Positions 24,547-34,065 of a stretch of 64,000 nt of DNA are shown one piece after another (within the stretch, counting starts at the first letter, position 1; every line of letters starts with the position of its first letter). Origin of the DNA: an uncultured Desulfuromusa sp. (GTDB lineage: Bacteria; Desulfobacterota; Desulfuromonadia; Desulfuromonadales; Geopsychrobacteraceae). A program made the position numbers and the translations under genes. The notes beneath the pieces were generated by a model that did no database searches, was not told the origin of the DNA, and saw only the letters and a program-made list of their open reading frames with translations. The stretch is from contig NZ_OY776574.1 in assembly GCF_963675815.1 (NCBI RefSeq), forward strand, positions 2,226,001 through 2,290,000, written 5' to 3'.

Positions 24547-26460
24547 TCAAACTTTAAAGTATGTTTGACCGTTCAGTTGGGCAGAAAATTGGTTCAAAAT
24601 CTGTTGCCGTTCCTTAACGTCGATTCTTTTTTGTTTGACGGCTAACTCTACTTTATCCCGAAATCCCTTATAAAATAAGGCTGGATTGTACTCCAGCATA
24701 TTCAGGACCTCAGAAATTGTATCGCCTGACTGTTCTTTTGTGACATCAAAACCACCTTCATTGTTGATGCGAATGCTGATGACGTTGGTATATCCGAAGA
24801 GGTTATGGAGGTCACCCAGGGTTTCCTGGTAGGCTCCCATCAAAAAGGCCCCGAGAATATAATCTTCTCCTGTTTTCAGCGTATGTAAAGGCAGAGTTTG
24901 ACTCTCTCCACCAGCCAGGATAAAGCGATCAAGCTTGCCGTCACAGTCACAGGTCAGATCTGATATGGTGGCGTTTCTCTCGGGGAATTCATCGAGGCGG
25001 TGAACCGGCATGATTGGGAACATTTGCCCGATTGCCCAAGTGTCAGGCAGGGATTGAAAGACACTGAAATTTCCGTAATAAATATCTGCCAGGTTCTGCT
25101 TTAAGGAAGACAATGTGAGAGGAATTTTGTCCAGTTGGTCCAATCTTTTTGACAGCGTCTGGGCAATTGCTAGAAATAGATTTTCTGCCATAGCCCGCTC
25201 TCGCAAGGTGATGACCCCGCTTCTGAACAGATCTCTGATGTTATCCCTGTTGGAAAGTGCTTTGGTATAGCCTTCACTGAGGTCAATTGTTTCTGCGTTC
25301 TGATAAAGGTTGTATTGACTGGTCACGAGAGGATGACTCTGATCTGGCTGCCGGTCAGGCAGCTCATTTGCTACATAAGAGACAACATTGAGGATTTCGA
25401 ACAATAAAATTGAAGTATGAGCAACCGTTGCTCGCCCCGATTCAGTGATGATAACAGGATGATCAATCTCAAGTGGTGCAAGAGTCTTTTTTATTGTTTC
25501 AACAAGACAATCACAGTAATCGGCCAAATTGTAGTTGCGAGAATGGCTGTGGAGTGATTGATTACCGATATAATCGACCGCGAGTCCGCCGCCAAGATCC
25601 AGGTACTTCAGGGGAACATTTTCTGCCGCCAGATCAGCATAAAAACGGCTGGCTTCACGAACGGCAATGCGAATTTCCTCAATATCCGGTATTTGAGACC
25701 CGAGGTGACAATGCAGTAGCTGCAGACAGTCAAGCATTTTGACCTGGCGTAACTGATCAACTGTTGCAATCAACTGAGCGGTGCTCAGCCCGAAACTACT
25801 TCGATCACCGCTTGTTTCAGTCCAAAGTCCCCCCACTTTGGAGGATATTTTAATCCTCAGCCCGATCAGAGGTTTAATTCCAAGCTTCCGGCTTCGCTCA
25901 ATGATCAGGGGCAGTTCGCTCGGGGATTCAATCACGAAGAAGCATTGGTGTCCCAGTTTGTTTGCCCACAGCCCTAAATCAATAAATTCCCTGTCTTTAC
26001 TGCCGTTGCAGATTAACAGACCATTGTCATTAAGGTTGGCCAGGCAAAGCAACAGTTCTGCTTTGCTTCCAGCTTCCAGACCGTGACCATAGTCTGCTCC
26101 AAAACGACTGATTTCTTCAATGACGGTACATTGCTGATTGACTTTAACAGGAAATACTCCTCGATAACTGCCCCGATAGTCAGCCTTTGTAATTGCTTGC
26201 TGAAAAGTTTCATTGATCTCGGCAACGCGGGCATCCAGAAGATTCTCGATTCTTAAGAGCAGGGGGAGTTCATGATCGCGATCACGTGCCGCCTGGATAA
26301 TATCGATAATCGGAACCGTAACATCACCCGTATCAAAAGGAATCGTAGCGGTTATTTCACCTTTTTCAGAGATGGAAAACCGTCCTTTTCCCCAGCCGTC
26401 AATTCCATAGAGTGCTGCAGAGTCGGCGACTTTCCAGCTTTTTTTCTGTTGTGTTTTCAT
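24547..26460 (-). CDS. speA: Biosynthetic arginine decarboxylase
   Basis: 637 residues, the usual SpeA length. PLP lysine in VFPVKVNQQ (about 100), GLEAGSKAELLLCLA, LLHCHLGSQIPDI, LDLGGGLAVDYIG, ITESGRATVAH and the DLTCDCDGKLDRF block all follow the alanine-racemase-fold decarboxylase family. It makes agmatine for polyamines. Start is in an ATGA overlap with speE, so the two are coupled (speE then speA). Confidence 0.95.
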   Translation of the reverse strand: MKTQQKKSWKVADSAALYGIDGWGKGRFSISEKGEITATIPFDTGDVTVPIIDIIQAARDRDHELPLLLRIENLLDARVAEINETFQQAITKADYRGSYRGVFPVKVNQQCTVIEEISRFGADYGHGLEAGSKAELLLCLANLNDNGLLICNGSKDREFIDLGLWANKLGHQCFFVIESPSELPLIIERSRKLGIKPLIGLRIKISSKVGGLWTETSGDRSSFGLSTAQLIATVDQLRQVKMLDCLQLLHCHLGSQIPDIEEIRIAVREASRFYADLAAENVPLKYLDLGGGLAVDYIGNQSLHSHSRNYNLADYCDCLVETIKKTLAPLEIDHPVIITESGRATVAHTSILLFEILNVVSYVANELPDRQPDQSHPLVTSQYNLYQNAETIDLSEGYTKALSNRDNIRDLFRSGVITLRERAMAENLFLAIAQTLSKRLDQLDKIPLTLSSLKQNLADIYYGNFSVFQSLPDTWAIGQMFPIMPVHRLDEFPERNATISDLTCDCDGKLDRFILAGGESQTLPLHTLKTGEDYILGAFLMGAYQETLGDLHNLFGYTNVISIRINNEGGFDVTKEQSGDTISEVLNMLEYNPALFYKGFRDKVELAVKQKRIDVKERQQILNQFSAQLNGQTYFKV

Positions 26461-27302
26461 TCGGCAATGTTGTCCCGGGCAAAGGTCGGAAGCATGAAGG
26501 CTCCACGGTGAAGATCTTCATTGTAGTAGCGGGTTTTGAATTTTCGATTCTTGGCTCGATCATGATCGAAATCTCTGGTTGGATGATATGTTTTGCTTGA
26601 AAATGCAAAGCTCCAGAAGCCACTTGGATAAGTTGGGATGAAAGCCTGATACATCTCTACAATGGGAAAAACAGCTCGTAAATTCCGATACATATCCTTT
26701 TGAATTTCGGCATGATAAAAGGGTGATTCGCTCTGAGCGATCATGATCCCATCGTCTTTTAACGCAGCAAAAACAAGATGGTAGAAATTTTCTTCAAAAA
26801 GACCCACTGCCGGACCAATCGGGTCGGTAGAGTCTACCAGGATGATATCAAATTCCTTTTGATGATCACGGATATAGGCGAGTCCGTCATCCACATGTAA
26901 TTTGACCCTTGGGTTGGTGCCGTCAATTTCGGATGCCATAGAGGGGAGGAGTTCGATAGATTTTTCGATCACCAAACCGTCAATTTCACAGAGAACAGCA
27001 AGTTCAACTTCGGGATGTTTCATGATTTCCCGGATGCTGCCGCCATCACCACCGCCGATCACGAGAACTTTTTTGGGATTGGGATGGGTGAACAGCGCGG
27101 GGTGGGTAATCATGTCGTGGTATATGAATTCATCTCGCTCAGTGACCATGACTAATCCGTCAAGAAGCATCATCCGGCCAAATTCCAGAGTCTCTATAAT
27201 ATCCAATTTTTGATATTGACTTTGGCCTGAAAACAGGGTTTTGGTTGCTTTCATGGTGATGCCAACATTGTCACTGTGTTTTTCGGTGTACCAGAGCTCC
27301 AT
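26457..27302 (-). CDS. speE: Spermidine synthase
   Basis: Start set at ATG 27302 (MELWYTEKHSDNVGITMK) with AAAAGGAA upstream; a longer reading has no ribosome site. 281 residues with the aminopropyltransferase motifs FIYHDMITHPALF, VLVIGGGDGGSIREIMKH (SAM/dcSAM binding), LVDSTDPIGPA and SESPFYH. Transfers aminopropyl to putrescine. Operon with speA; speD is not in view. Confidence 0.95.
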   Translation of the reverse strand: MELWYTEKHSDNVGITMKATKTLFSGQSQYQKLDIIETLEFGRMMLLDGLVMVTERDEFIYHDMITHPALFTHPNPKKVLVIGGGDGGSIREIMKHPEVELAVLCEIDGLVIEKSIELLPSMASEIDGTNPRVKLHVDDGLAYIRDHQKEFDIILVDSTDPIGPAVGLFEENFYHLVFAALKDDGIMIAQSESPFYHAEIQKDMYRNLRAVFPIVEMYQAFIPTYPSGFWSFAFSSKTYHPTRDFDHDRAKNRKFKTRYYNEDLHRGAFMLPTFARDNIAE

Positions 27303-27396
27303 AAATTGTTTCCTTTTAAGGCGGCAAAGCAAATAAATTATCCTGCAATTTCTTTTCTGCTGATGAATTTTTTACCCTGCTGTGCTAAACAAATCA

Positions 27397-27426
27397 AGTG
27401 TGATGGTGTGACGACCACACTTTTTT
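27397..27426 (+). terminator. Leader hairpin with T-run before proC
   Basis: AGTGTG(AT)GG pairs with CCACACT and is followed by TTTTTT. It lies on plus between speE and proC, 50 bp before the proC start, so it may be a leader terminator or attenuator rather than the end of a gene. Weak. Confidence 0.35.
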
Positions 27427-27476
27427 ACAAATAAGATCAGATTTCATTCCTTACAATAGTGATAAAGGGGTAAATA

Positions 27477-28289
27477 ATGACAAATGCTCATAAAATAGGA
27501 TTTATTGGTGGTGGTAATATGGCGGAAGCCATGATCAAAGGTTTACTGTCGGGGGGCTTTCCGGCTGAAAAGATTATGGCCTCAGAACCAAGTGAGCTCC
27601 GTCGTGAGCATCTTATTGAATCCTTCGGAATTAAATTGGCGGATGATAACCTCACTCTGATGGAAGAGTGTGACATTGTCGTTTTATCAATCAAACCGCA
27701 AATTGTGGTTGAGGTCCTTGAAGAGGTTGCTGGTGTTTACAGTAATGATAAGCTGATTATTTCGATCCTCGCTGGAGTGACAACGACGGCGATTGAAAAA
27801 TTCTTTCAAGGAGCCCCTCGGGTAGTCCGGGTGATGCCGAATACACCGGCTTTGGTGGGAGAAGCAGCCAGCGCTATCTGTCGTGGACACTATGCCAGCC
27901 AGGACGATCTTGTTGTCGTTAAGCAACTCTTTGAGTCGGTCGGTAAAGTGCAGCTCATTGATGAACGGCAGATGGATGCAGCAACAGGGCTGTCCGGTTC
28001 CGGGCCTGCCTATATCTATACGGTTATTGAGGCATTGGCTGACGGAGGAGTGCGTGAAGGGTTAAGACGCGATATTGCTCATGCGTTGGCAGTTCAAACA
28101 GTTGTTGGTGCTGCATTGATGGTGCGAGAAACAGGAGAGCATCCAGCTATTTTACGTGATCAGGTTTGTTCTCCCGGCGGGACCGCTATCGCCGGTATCA
28201 GCACCCTGGAAAAAAACGGGCTACGCACGACTCTGATGGAAGCCGTTTCCGCATCAGCTGCGCGTTCCCGGGAGTTAGGCGACAGTTAA
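27477..28289 (+). CDS. proC: Pyrroline-5-carboxylate reductase
   Basis: 270 residues, normal length. Rossmann motif IGFIGGGNMAEAMIKGLL at the N-terminus, VVLSIKPQ, VRVMPNTPALVGEAAS, and the C-terminal ATGLSGSGPAYIYTVIEALA and SPGGTAIAGI blocks that form the active site. Last step of proline synthesis, NAD(P)H dependent. RBS weak but AAAGGGG precedes the ATG. Confidence 0.95.
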   Translation: MTNAHKIGFIGGGNMAEAMIKGLLSGGFPAEKIMASEPSELRREHLIESFGIKLADDNLTLMEECDIVVLSIKPQIVVEVLEEVAGVYSNDKLIISILAGVTTTAIEKFFQGAPRVVRVMPNTPALVGEAASAICRGHYASQDDLVVVKQLFESVGKVQLIDERQMDAATGLSGSGPAYIYTVIEALADGGVREGLRRDIAHALAVQTVVGAALMVRETGEHPAILRDQVCSPGGTAIAGISTLEKNGLRTTLMEAVSASAARSRELGDS

Positions 28290-28338
28290 TTGTTTATCTG
28301 CTGCTTTTATGAGCTTTCTTGGGTGAAACGGCTTCTTT

Positions 28339-28977
28339 ATGATTGATCAATTCTGGACTTTTTTTATTGCCATTACATTGTTGACATTATTTCCCGGTGT
28401 CGATTCTCTGTTGGTTGTCAGAAATACTTCCCGAGGTGGCTGGAAAGATGGAATTGCTACCAGCACCGGGATTTGTTCCGGTCTATTTGTTCACGCTATG
28501 GTCTCTGCTTTAGGGATTTCGGCTCTCCTGTTGCAATCAGCTATTGCCTTCAATGGTCTTAAATTGATTGGTGGCGGCTATTTGCTGTGGTTGGGGTGTT
28601 GCAGTTTATGGCATGCCGTACGCAGGAAAAAGATGGATGTGCTGGAATGGCAACCGACAATTCCCCGCAAGTTTCAACTGTCACGATCCTTGCGGGAAGG
28701 GTTTGTTTGTAATGTCTTTAACCCTAAAACACTTCTATTCTATATGGCTTTTCTGCCCCAGTTTATTGATCCAAGTCGTTCAGCAATATTACAATCTTTG
28801 TTTATGGCGATGGTCCATTTTTGTATTGCAATGGTCTACCAGGGAATACTGGCAATATTGGTCTGCCAGATTAGCGATTGGTTTAAGAATCATTCGTTAG
28901 GTCGCCTGCTGGAGGGTTTGGCCGGAGCCATTCTGATTTCTTTCGGGCTGCGAATCTTTTGGGAAAGACGGATATGA
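28339..28977 (+). CDS. LysE/RhtB family amino-acid exporter
   Basis: 212 residues with about six hydrophobic segments. Start region TLFPGVDSLLVVRNTSRGGW with the conserved G-x-D/N-x3-V-x3-S/T-x-G-x-R-x-G pattern, LKLIGGGYLLWLGC, and FVCNVFNPKTLLFYMAFLPQ are characteristic. Substrate (threonine, homoserine, other) cannot be set. Follows proC by 49 bp; possible readthrough. Confidence 0.88.
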   Translation: MIDQFWTFFIAITLLTLFPGVDSLLVVRNTSRGGWKDGIATSTGICSGLFVHAMVSALGISALLLQSAIAFNGLKLIGGGYLLWLGCCSLWHAVRRKKMDVLEWQPTIPRKFQLSRSLREGFVCNVFNPKTLLFYMAFLPQFIDPSRSAILQSLFMAMVHFCIAMVYQGILAILVCQISDWFKNHSLGRLLEGLAGAILISFGLRIFWERRI

Positions 28978-29011
28978 GTTTGGCTTATACGTTTATGATC
29001 TGGGATTCCTA

Positions 29012-30229
29012 GTGCTAAAATTACCTTTTCATTACGGTTGGCTTATCGTCATCACCGGTACCCTGACGTTGTTTTCCTGCCTTGGCTTGGCACGTTTTGC
29101 TTTTGGCATGTTACTTCCCAATATGCGCGACGGGCTTGGTCTGGCCTATGATCAGATGGGCTATTTGGGAACCGGGAACTTTGCCGGCTATCTTTTTTCG
29201 GTCGCTATCACTCCGACAGTCTTGAAAATTTTTCGTCCGCGAATCACTATCAGTACTGCTTTGCTGCTGATCGCTATTTCCCTGGTGGGGATGTCTCAGT
29301 CCGATACTTTCCTGCAATTGTTGATACTTTATGCCCTGACGGGGGTTGGTAGTGGTTTGGCAAATATCTCTACCATGGTTCTTATTGCCCACTGGTTCCG
29401 ACGTGAAAAGCGTGGTTTGGCCGCAGGATTGATGGTTTTTGGAAATGGTGTTGGCATTATCTTTTCCGGGTTGATGATTCCACTCCTCAATCAGAATTAC
29501 GCCGCTCATGGCTGGCGTGTCAGTTGGTTGCTGTTGGCCGGCATTACGATACTTATCAGTATTCTTGCTGCATTTCTGGTCAGGAATAATCCTGAATCTC
29601 TCGGTTTGGAACCTGTGGGTTCTAAAATCCCATTTTCTGAGAAGGAGCTGTGCTCTTCCGGCACCACCCACAATGGCCGGGTTCTTGTTTCTCTCGGGCT
29701 GCTTTATATGGCTTTTGGTGCGACCTATATGGTCTATGGAACATTTGTTGTTACCAGTATGGTTGAAGAATACGGGTTCAGCGAGGTGGTTGCAGGTCGG
29801 TTCTGGTCTTGGGTCGGTTTTTTCAGCCTGTTTTCCGGAATTATCTTTGGAACCCTTTCAGATCGGATTGGCCGTAAAAGTGGACTGATCGCTGTTTTTT
29901 CTGTTCAAACCCTTGCGTACCTTCTGGCAGGTTCAGGTTCGGTCCCCTTGGCCTTATTACTGTCGGTTTTTTTGTATGGAATTGCGGTGTGGGCGATACC
30001 GGCGATCATGACGGCTGCAGTCGGCGACTATCTGGGAGTGACCAGAGCTGCTGCCGGATTTTCCTTCATCACGTTCTTTTTTGCAGCCGGTCAAACGATT
30101 GGACCGGCTTTTGCCGGGCTGATGGCTGAACATTATGGGAGCTTTTCCCCCGCATTTCTGTTGTCGGCCCTGGTGACGGCAGTCGCGATATTGTTTGCGT
30201 TGAGCTTACCGCAACCCTCAGGACATTAG
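29012..30229 (+). CDS. MFS transporter, YbfB/YjiJ type
   Basis: 405 residues, about twelve membrane segments; GTG start 29012. FARFAFGMLLPNMRDGLGL-like opening, LARFAFG and GYLGTGNFAGYL resemble the YbfB/YjiJ family. FRREKRGLAAGLMVFGNGVG is loop 4-5, and LSDRIGRKSG is the classical MFS cytoplasmic motif in loop 6-7. Substrate unknown. Ends 8 bp from the convergent AI-2E permease gene. Confidence 0.85.
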   Translation: MLKLPFHYGWLIVITGTLTLFSCLGLARFAFGMLLPNMRDGLGLAYDQMGYLGTGNFAGYLFSVAITPTVLKIFRPRITISTALLLIAISLVGMSQSDTFLQLLILYALTGVGSGLANISTMVLIAHWFRREKRGLAAGLMVFGNGVGIIFSGLMIPLLNQNYAAHGWRVSWLLLAGITILISILAAFLVRNNPESLGLEPVGSKIPFSEKELCSSGTTHNGRVLVSLGLLYMAFGATYMVYGTFVVTSMVEEYGFSEVVAGRFWSWVGFFSLFSGIIFGTLSDRIGRKSGLIAVFSVQTLAYLLAGSGSVPLALLLSVFLYGIAVWAIPAIMTAAVGDYLGVTRAAAGFSFITFFFAAGQTIGPAFAGLMAEHYGSFSPAFLLSALVTAVAILFALSLPQPSGH

Positions 30230-30237
30230 CCTGCAAG

Positions 30238-31367
30238 TCAGAGCAGTTTTCCTCGGCTGGTAAAATAGCGTTGATAGGGGTTGAAGGTTTTTCGGTGTTG
30301 ATGGATCGCGATAATAACGATATTGATGATGCTGGCAATTGGGACCCCGATAATCATCCCTAATATCCCGTAGAGTTTCCCGCCCATAACAATAGCCAAA
30401 ATAACCCAGAGAGGGTGAAGGTTGGAAACCTTGGAAATGAGGATCGGGATGAGAATGAAATTATCGATGATAATCTGGGCAATAAGCAGATAAACACAAA
30501 GAATCCACCAGAACTGTCCTCCCATCCCAAGGTCAACCAGAGCTATGACCACTCCGGGAATCATGCCGAGGATCGGTCCGATATAGGGGATTAAATTGCT
30601 GACACCTGCAATGATTGCCAGAGCTGATGCGTAGCGGATATCGGTCAGTGACAGCCCCATCCATACAACGATCCCGATAATCAGTGCTTCCAGTATTCTT
30701 CCACGAATAAAATGAGATAGCTGCCAACTGACATTTGCATAAATATCAAGAACCATTTCAAAATAACGGTTTGGCGCCAAAGAAATCAGCCCCCGAACAA
30801 TTCTGCGGCTATCTCGTAAGAAAAAGAAAGAGAATAAAGGAACAAGCAGTAGGAGACTCCCAATACGCATGGCTGAGCGCGGAGTTTCTTTAAGGATAAT
30901 CCCCAAAAATGACTGTGATGCTGAACTTATGCGCTCGGCAATATTATAATGGATAATAAAGGGAAAATGTTCCTGGGCAACCGTTAATAAACTATTCAGG
31001 TATTCTATAGCTCGCTCAATATAACGTGGAAAGTCTGCTTTGAGGGCTTGAGCCATTCCTTTCCAGTTGGGTGGCCCAATAATGAACAGAAGGAGGAAAA
31101 TGAGTGCAAATATCAACAGGTAGACAATGAAAATACTTAAAGTCCGATTGATTTTGTTACCTTCAAAAAAATAGACAACCGGATCAAGAAGAAAGAGACA
31201 ATCAGTGAAATCAACAGGGGCAAAAAGAGCCCGGATGTTGCTGTTTTCAGCAAGACCGTAATTGTCGATGCGGATGAGTAAATTGCAATTCCAGACGCGA
31301 TGGCTGTCGTTAATATCAGGTATAGAACTGCAACCTGGGCGCGGCTCATATTGTTTTGACTAAGCAT
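30238..31367 (-). pseudogene. AI-2E family transporter (PerM), split by a frameshift
   Basis: Reading from ATG 31367 gives MLSQNNMSRAQVAVLYLIL and ends SLIVSFFL, after which the frame fails. A one-base shift near 31186 restores DPVVYFFEGNKINR and leads into the frame 31116-30238, which continues to RGKLL. Together they make the usual permease of about 375 residues with N-terminal TM pair, a periplasmic helical region and the conserved LIPYIGPILGMIPGV and GKLYGILGMIIGVPIA segments. The start overlaps the upstream nucleotide-binding gene by 8 bp. Part of the indel-rich stretch, so error is likely. Confidence 0.83.
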
Positions 31368-31890
31368 CTGTTTGCTGCTCTCGATTATTCAGCAATTGTT
31401 TATTTAATTCTTCAAGTTGCATGCTGCATTGGAGTAAGCGGTCACAAACCACCCGGTTTAATCCCAACATGATTTTTGCAGATGGAGCAGGGTGACGACG
31501 CACGGCTTCCAACATGTCCGAACGGAATAAACCAACTAATACCGTTGGTTCTGTGGTCCTGGCTGAGGCACAGCGTGGACGCGACGCCGTCAAGGCGACT
31601 TCACCGAAAAAATCTCCTGTTTTCAGAATAGCTTGTTCTGTCTCCTGACCTTGTTCGTCTAATTGTAAATTTGAACTTGTCCTGAGCGAATGGAGTACAT
31701 CCCGGAGCCGATATCCCCCTCGTGAAAGACCGTTTCATCTCCCTCGTAGTTCCGCACATGGACGATATTTTCAAGGAAAGGCCAATTCGCGTTTGTCCAG
31801 CATTTTAAACATGGGCATGCTGCTGAGAAAATAGGCCAGACTCTGTTCGTAGCCGCTACGGCGAAAGATATTGTCCCAGAATGGATTCAC
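31360..31890 (-). pseudogene. Cyclic-nucleotide-binding domain protein, two frameshifts
   Basis: GTG 31890 after AAGGAA opens with VNPFWDNIFRRSGYEQSLAY. It breaks near 31770 (TTTCC for TTCC); the next frame gives LENIVHVRNYEGDETVFHEG, DIGSGMYSIRSGQVQIYN. It breaks again near 31661 (one T missing) and continues LDEQGQETEQAILKTGDFFG, EVALTASRPRCA to the stop at 31360. This is a Crp-like cNMP-binding beta-roll (GDFFGEVAL, RCASA) with a C-terminal helix but no HTH. About 177 residues once repaired. Confidence 0.75.
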
Positions 31891-32038
31891 GCCTTATTCC
31901 TTCATTTAAGTGGAGAGTATAACTTAATCAATCATAACGGTTTGCTATTATAGCAATAAGTTCAGTAAGTACCAGACAAAAAGGGATTGATATAAACAGG
32001 CCTTTATTTAGTTGTCCTTCTTGAACTATTCTACAGCT

Positions 32039-33869
32039 ATGATTTCCATTGATTTAAAAAAATATCCCATTGGCTCCCGGGCGTCTATCAGATGTTTAGT
32101 AAAGACGATGAGGTTCTTTATGTCGGAAAGGCCAAACTATTGCGCAATCGTTTGCGCAGTTATTTTTCAGCTCGTGGTGATGGTCGCTTGCATATTCCCC
32201 TCCTGATGGAAAAGGTGCAGAGGATTGAGGTGATTATTACCGATACGGAAAAAGAGGCTTTGCTACTTGAGAACACTCTGATAAAGAAATATCGTCCGCA
32301 CTACAATATTGATTTACGTGATGATAAGACCTATGTCTCTGTCAGGATTGACCTCAACGACCCCTTTCCCATGATGCAGGTGGTGCGACAGGTAAAGAAT
32401 GATGGTGCTCACTACTTTGGACCATACTCCTCGGCTTCAGCTATTCGGGAAACACTCAAGGAAATTTATCGCATTTTCCTTTGCGGCATTCTTCTATTGC
32501 GCGTTGTCGTAAACGGGGTCGCCCTTGTCTATTTCATCAAATTGGGCAATGCAGTGCCCTTGTCATGGGAAGATCAGTCAAGGCGATTATCGCAAACTGG
32601 TTAGAAGGGGTGATTCAACTGCTGGAAGGGAGAGAGTCGGAAGTCATTGCCCAGTTACAGCAGCGGATGGGGAGTTGCTGCAGAAGAAATGCGTTTTGAG
32701 GATGCAGCACGGTTACGTGACCAGATTAATGCCATTGAGAAGAGCATCGAAAAACAAAAAGTTACTGAATATGGAGGTGGCAATCAAGATGTGATCGGGT
32801 TGCATGAGGATGGTGGCGAGGTTGAGGTAACGTTGCTTTTTGTCCGTCACGGGAGATTGATTGGCCGACGGAGCTATCCTCTTGAATGGAAACTGGATTT
32901 GCCGGAATTGCTCAGTAGTTTTTTACAGGAATACTACTCTCGGCAGGTTATTCTCCCGATCAACTGTTACTCCCTTTTTCCTTAGAGAGCGCTGAACTTC
33001 TAGGTGAATGGCTGAGTGAAAAGCGGGGCAAAAAAGTGCGATTGCTGGCGCCGCAACGTGGTGAAAAAAAACGTCTCTGTCAAATGGCACAACGAAACGC
33101 CGCAGAATCATACCGTCAGAGAGGTCAACGAAAGCAAGCTCGTGAAGGGTTGCTTGAAGAATTGCGAGTCAAATTTCATCTCCCTTGTCTGCCGGCACGG
33201 ATTGAGTGTTACGATATTTCAAATGTTCAGGGAAATCAATCGGTTGGTAGTATGGTTGTCTTGCTTCATGGTGAGCCTGCCAAAGCAGAATATCGGCGTT
33301 TCAAAATTAAAACAGTCGAAGGAGCGGATGATTATGCATCTTTGCTGGAGGTCTTAAGACGACGCTTGTCGCGGGGCGTTAAGGAAGGCGTTCTCCCTGA
33401 CATGATTTTAATCGATGGAGGTAAAGGGCAGCTGGGAGTGTTAACCATGGTGCTGGATGAATTTAATTTGCAGAGCAGCATTGGAGCTGTCGGCATTGCT
33501 AAAAGCCGGGTGATGGCCAATGTCCGGGGTAAGGCCGTTGAACGTAGTGAAGAACGGTTTTTCCTTCCGGGACGGAAAAATCCGGTGAGCTTCCGGCATG
33601 GATCGGCGAGTTTATTTCTATTACAAAGATTGCGTGACGAGGCCCACCGTTTTGCCATTACTTACCATCGCAAGTTACGGAATAAAGCCAGCTTGCGCTC
33701 TTCGTTGGAAGATATTCCCGGTGTAGGACCCAGTCGTCGCAAGGCATTATTGAAACATTTTGGAAGTCTGAAAAAAATCCGTTCTGCTTCACTGGAGCAA
33801 TTACAGCAGATGCCCGGGATGCCTGCAGGGTTAGCAGAGACGATTTTTCGGGTTTTACAGGAGAAATGA
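32039..33869 (+). pseudogene. uvrC: Excinuclease ABC subunit C, with six frameshifts in its first half
   Basis: The repaired reading gives a full UvrC of about 610 residues: GIY-YIG domain (GVYQMFSKDDEVLYVGKAKL), Cys-rich CRKRGRPCLFHQIGQC, UVR domain (FEDAARLRDQI), RNase H-like endonuclease (ECYDISNVQGNQSVGSMVV, LIDGGKGQL) and C-terminal helix-hairpin-helix (IPGVGPSRRKALLKHFGS). Frame changes are needed near 32056-32062 (A7 for A8), 32474-32477 (one T short), 32557-32559 (one C short), 32601 (extra A), 32669-32672 (extra G) and 32958 (one G short). From there to 33869 it is clean. Start ATG 32039. Confidence 0.88.
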
Positions 33870-34007
33870 TCAGACCTTCATCTCTTACCTTTTCAAAAAC
33901 TCTAGCTGTTATTTCAATATAAAAGCCCTGAGCTCTTCTTCCGAACTTTCCAACCTGGGCTCTTTGCGGTAAAAGATTTTCTTGTTGTCACGATGAACAT
34001 TTTTACA

Positions 34008-34045
34008 ATAAAGGCCCGTCTATCAAATGATAAACGGGCCTTTAT
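34008..34045. terminator. Bidirectional terminator between uvrC and chemoreceptor
   Basis: ATAAAGGCCCGT / ACGGGCCTTTAT, 12-bp stem, lying between the convergent uvrC and mcp genes with A/T-rich flanks on both sides. Confidence 0.8.
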
Positions 34046-34065
34046 CTCACTCTTTATGCAGATTT

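Noticed and set aside
32056..32672. Homopolymer frameshifts in uvrC as phase variation
   Set aside because: Six separate indels in short runs within one gene, with neighbours also broken, fit sequence error far better than a phase switch.
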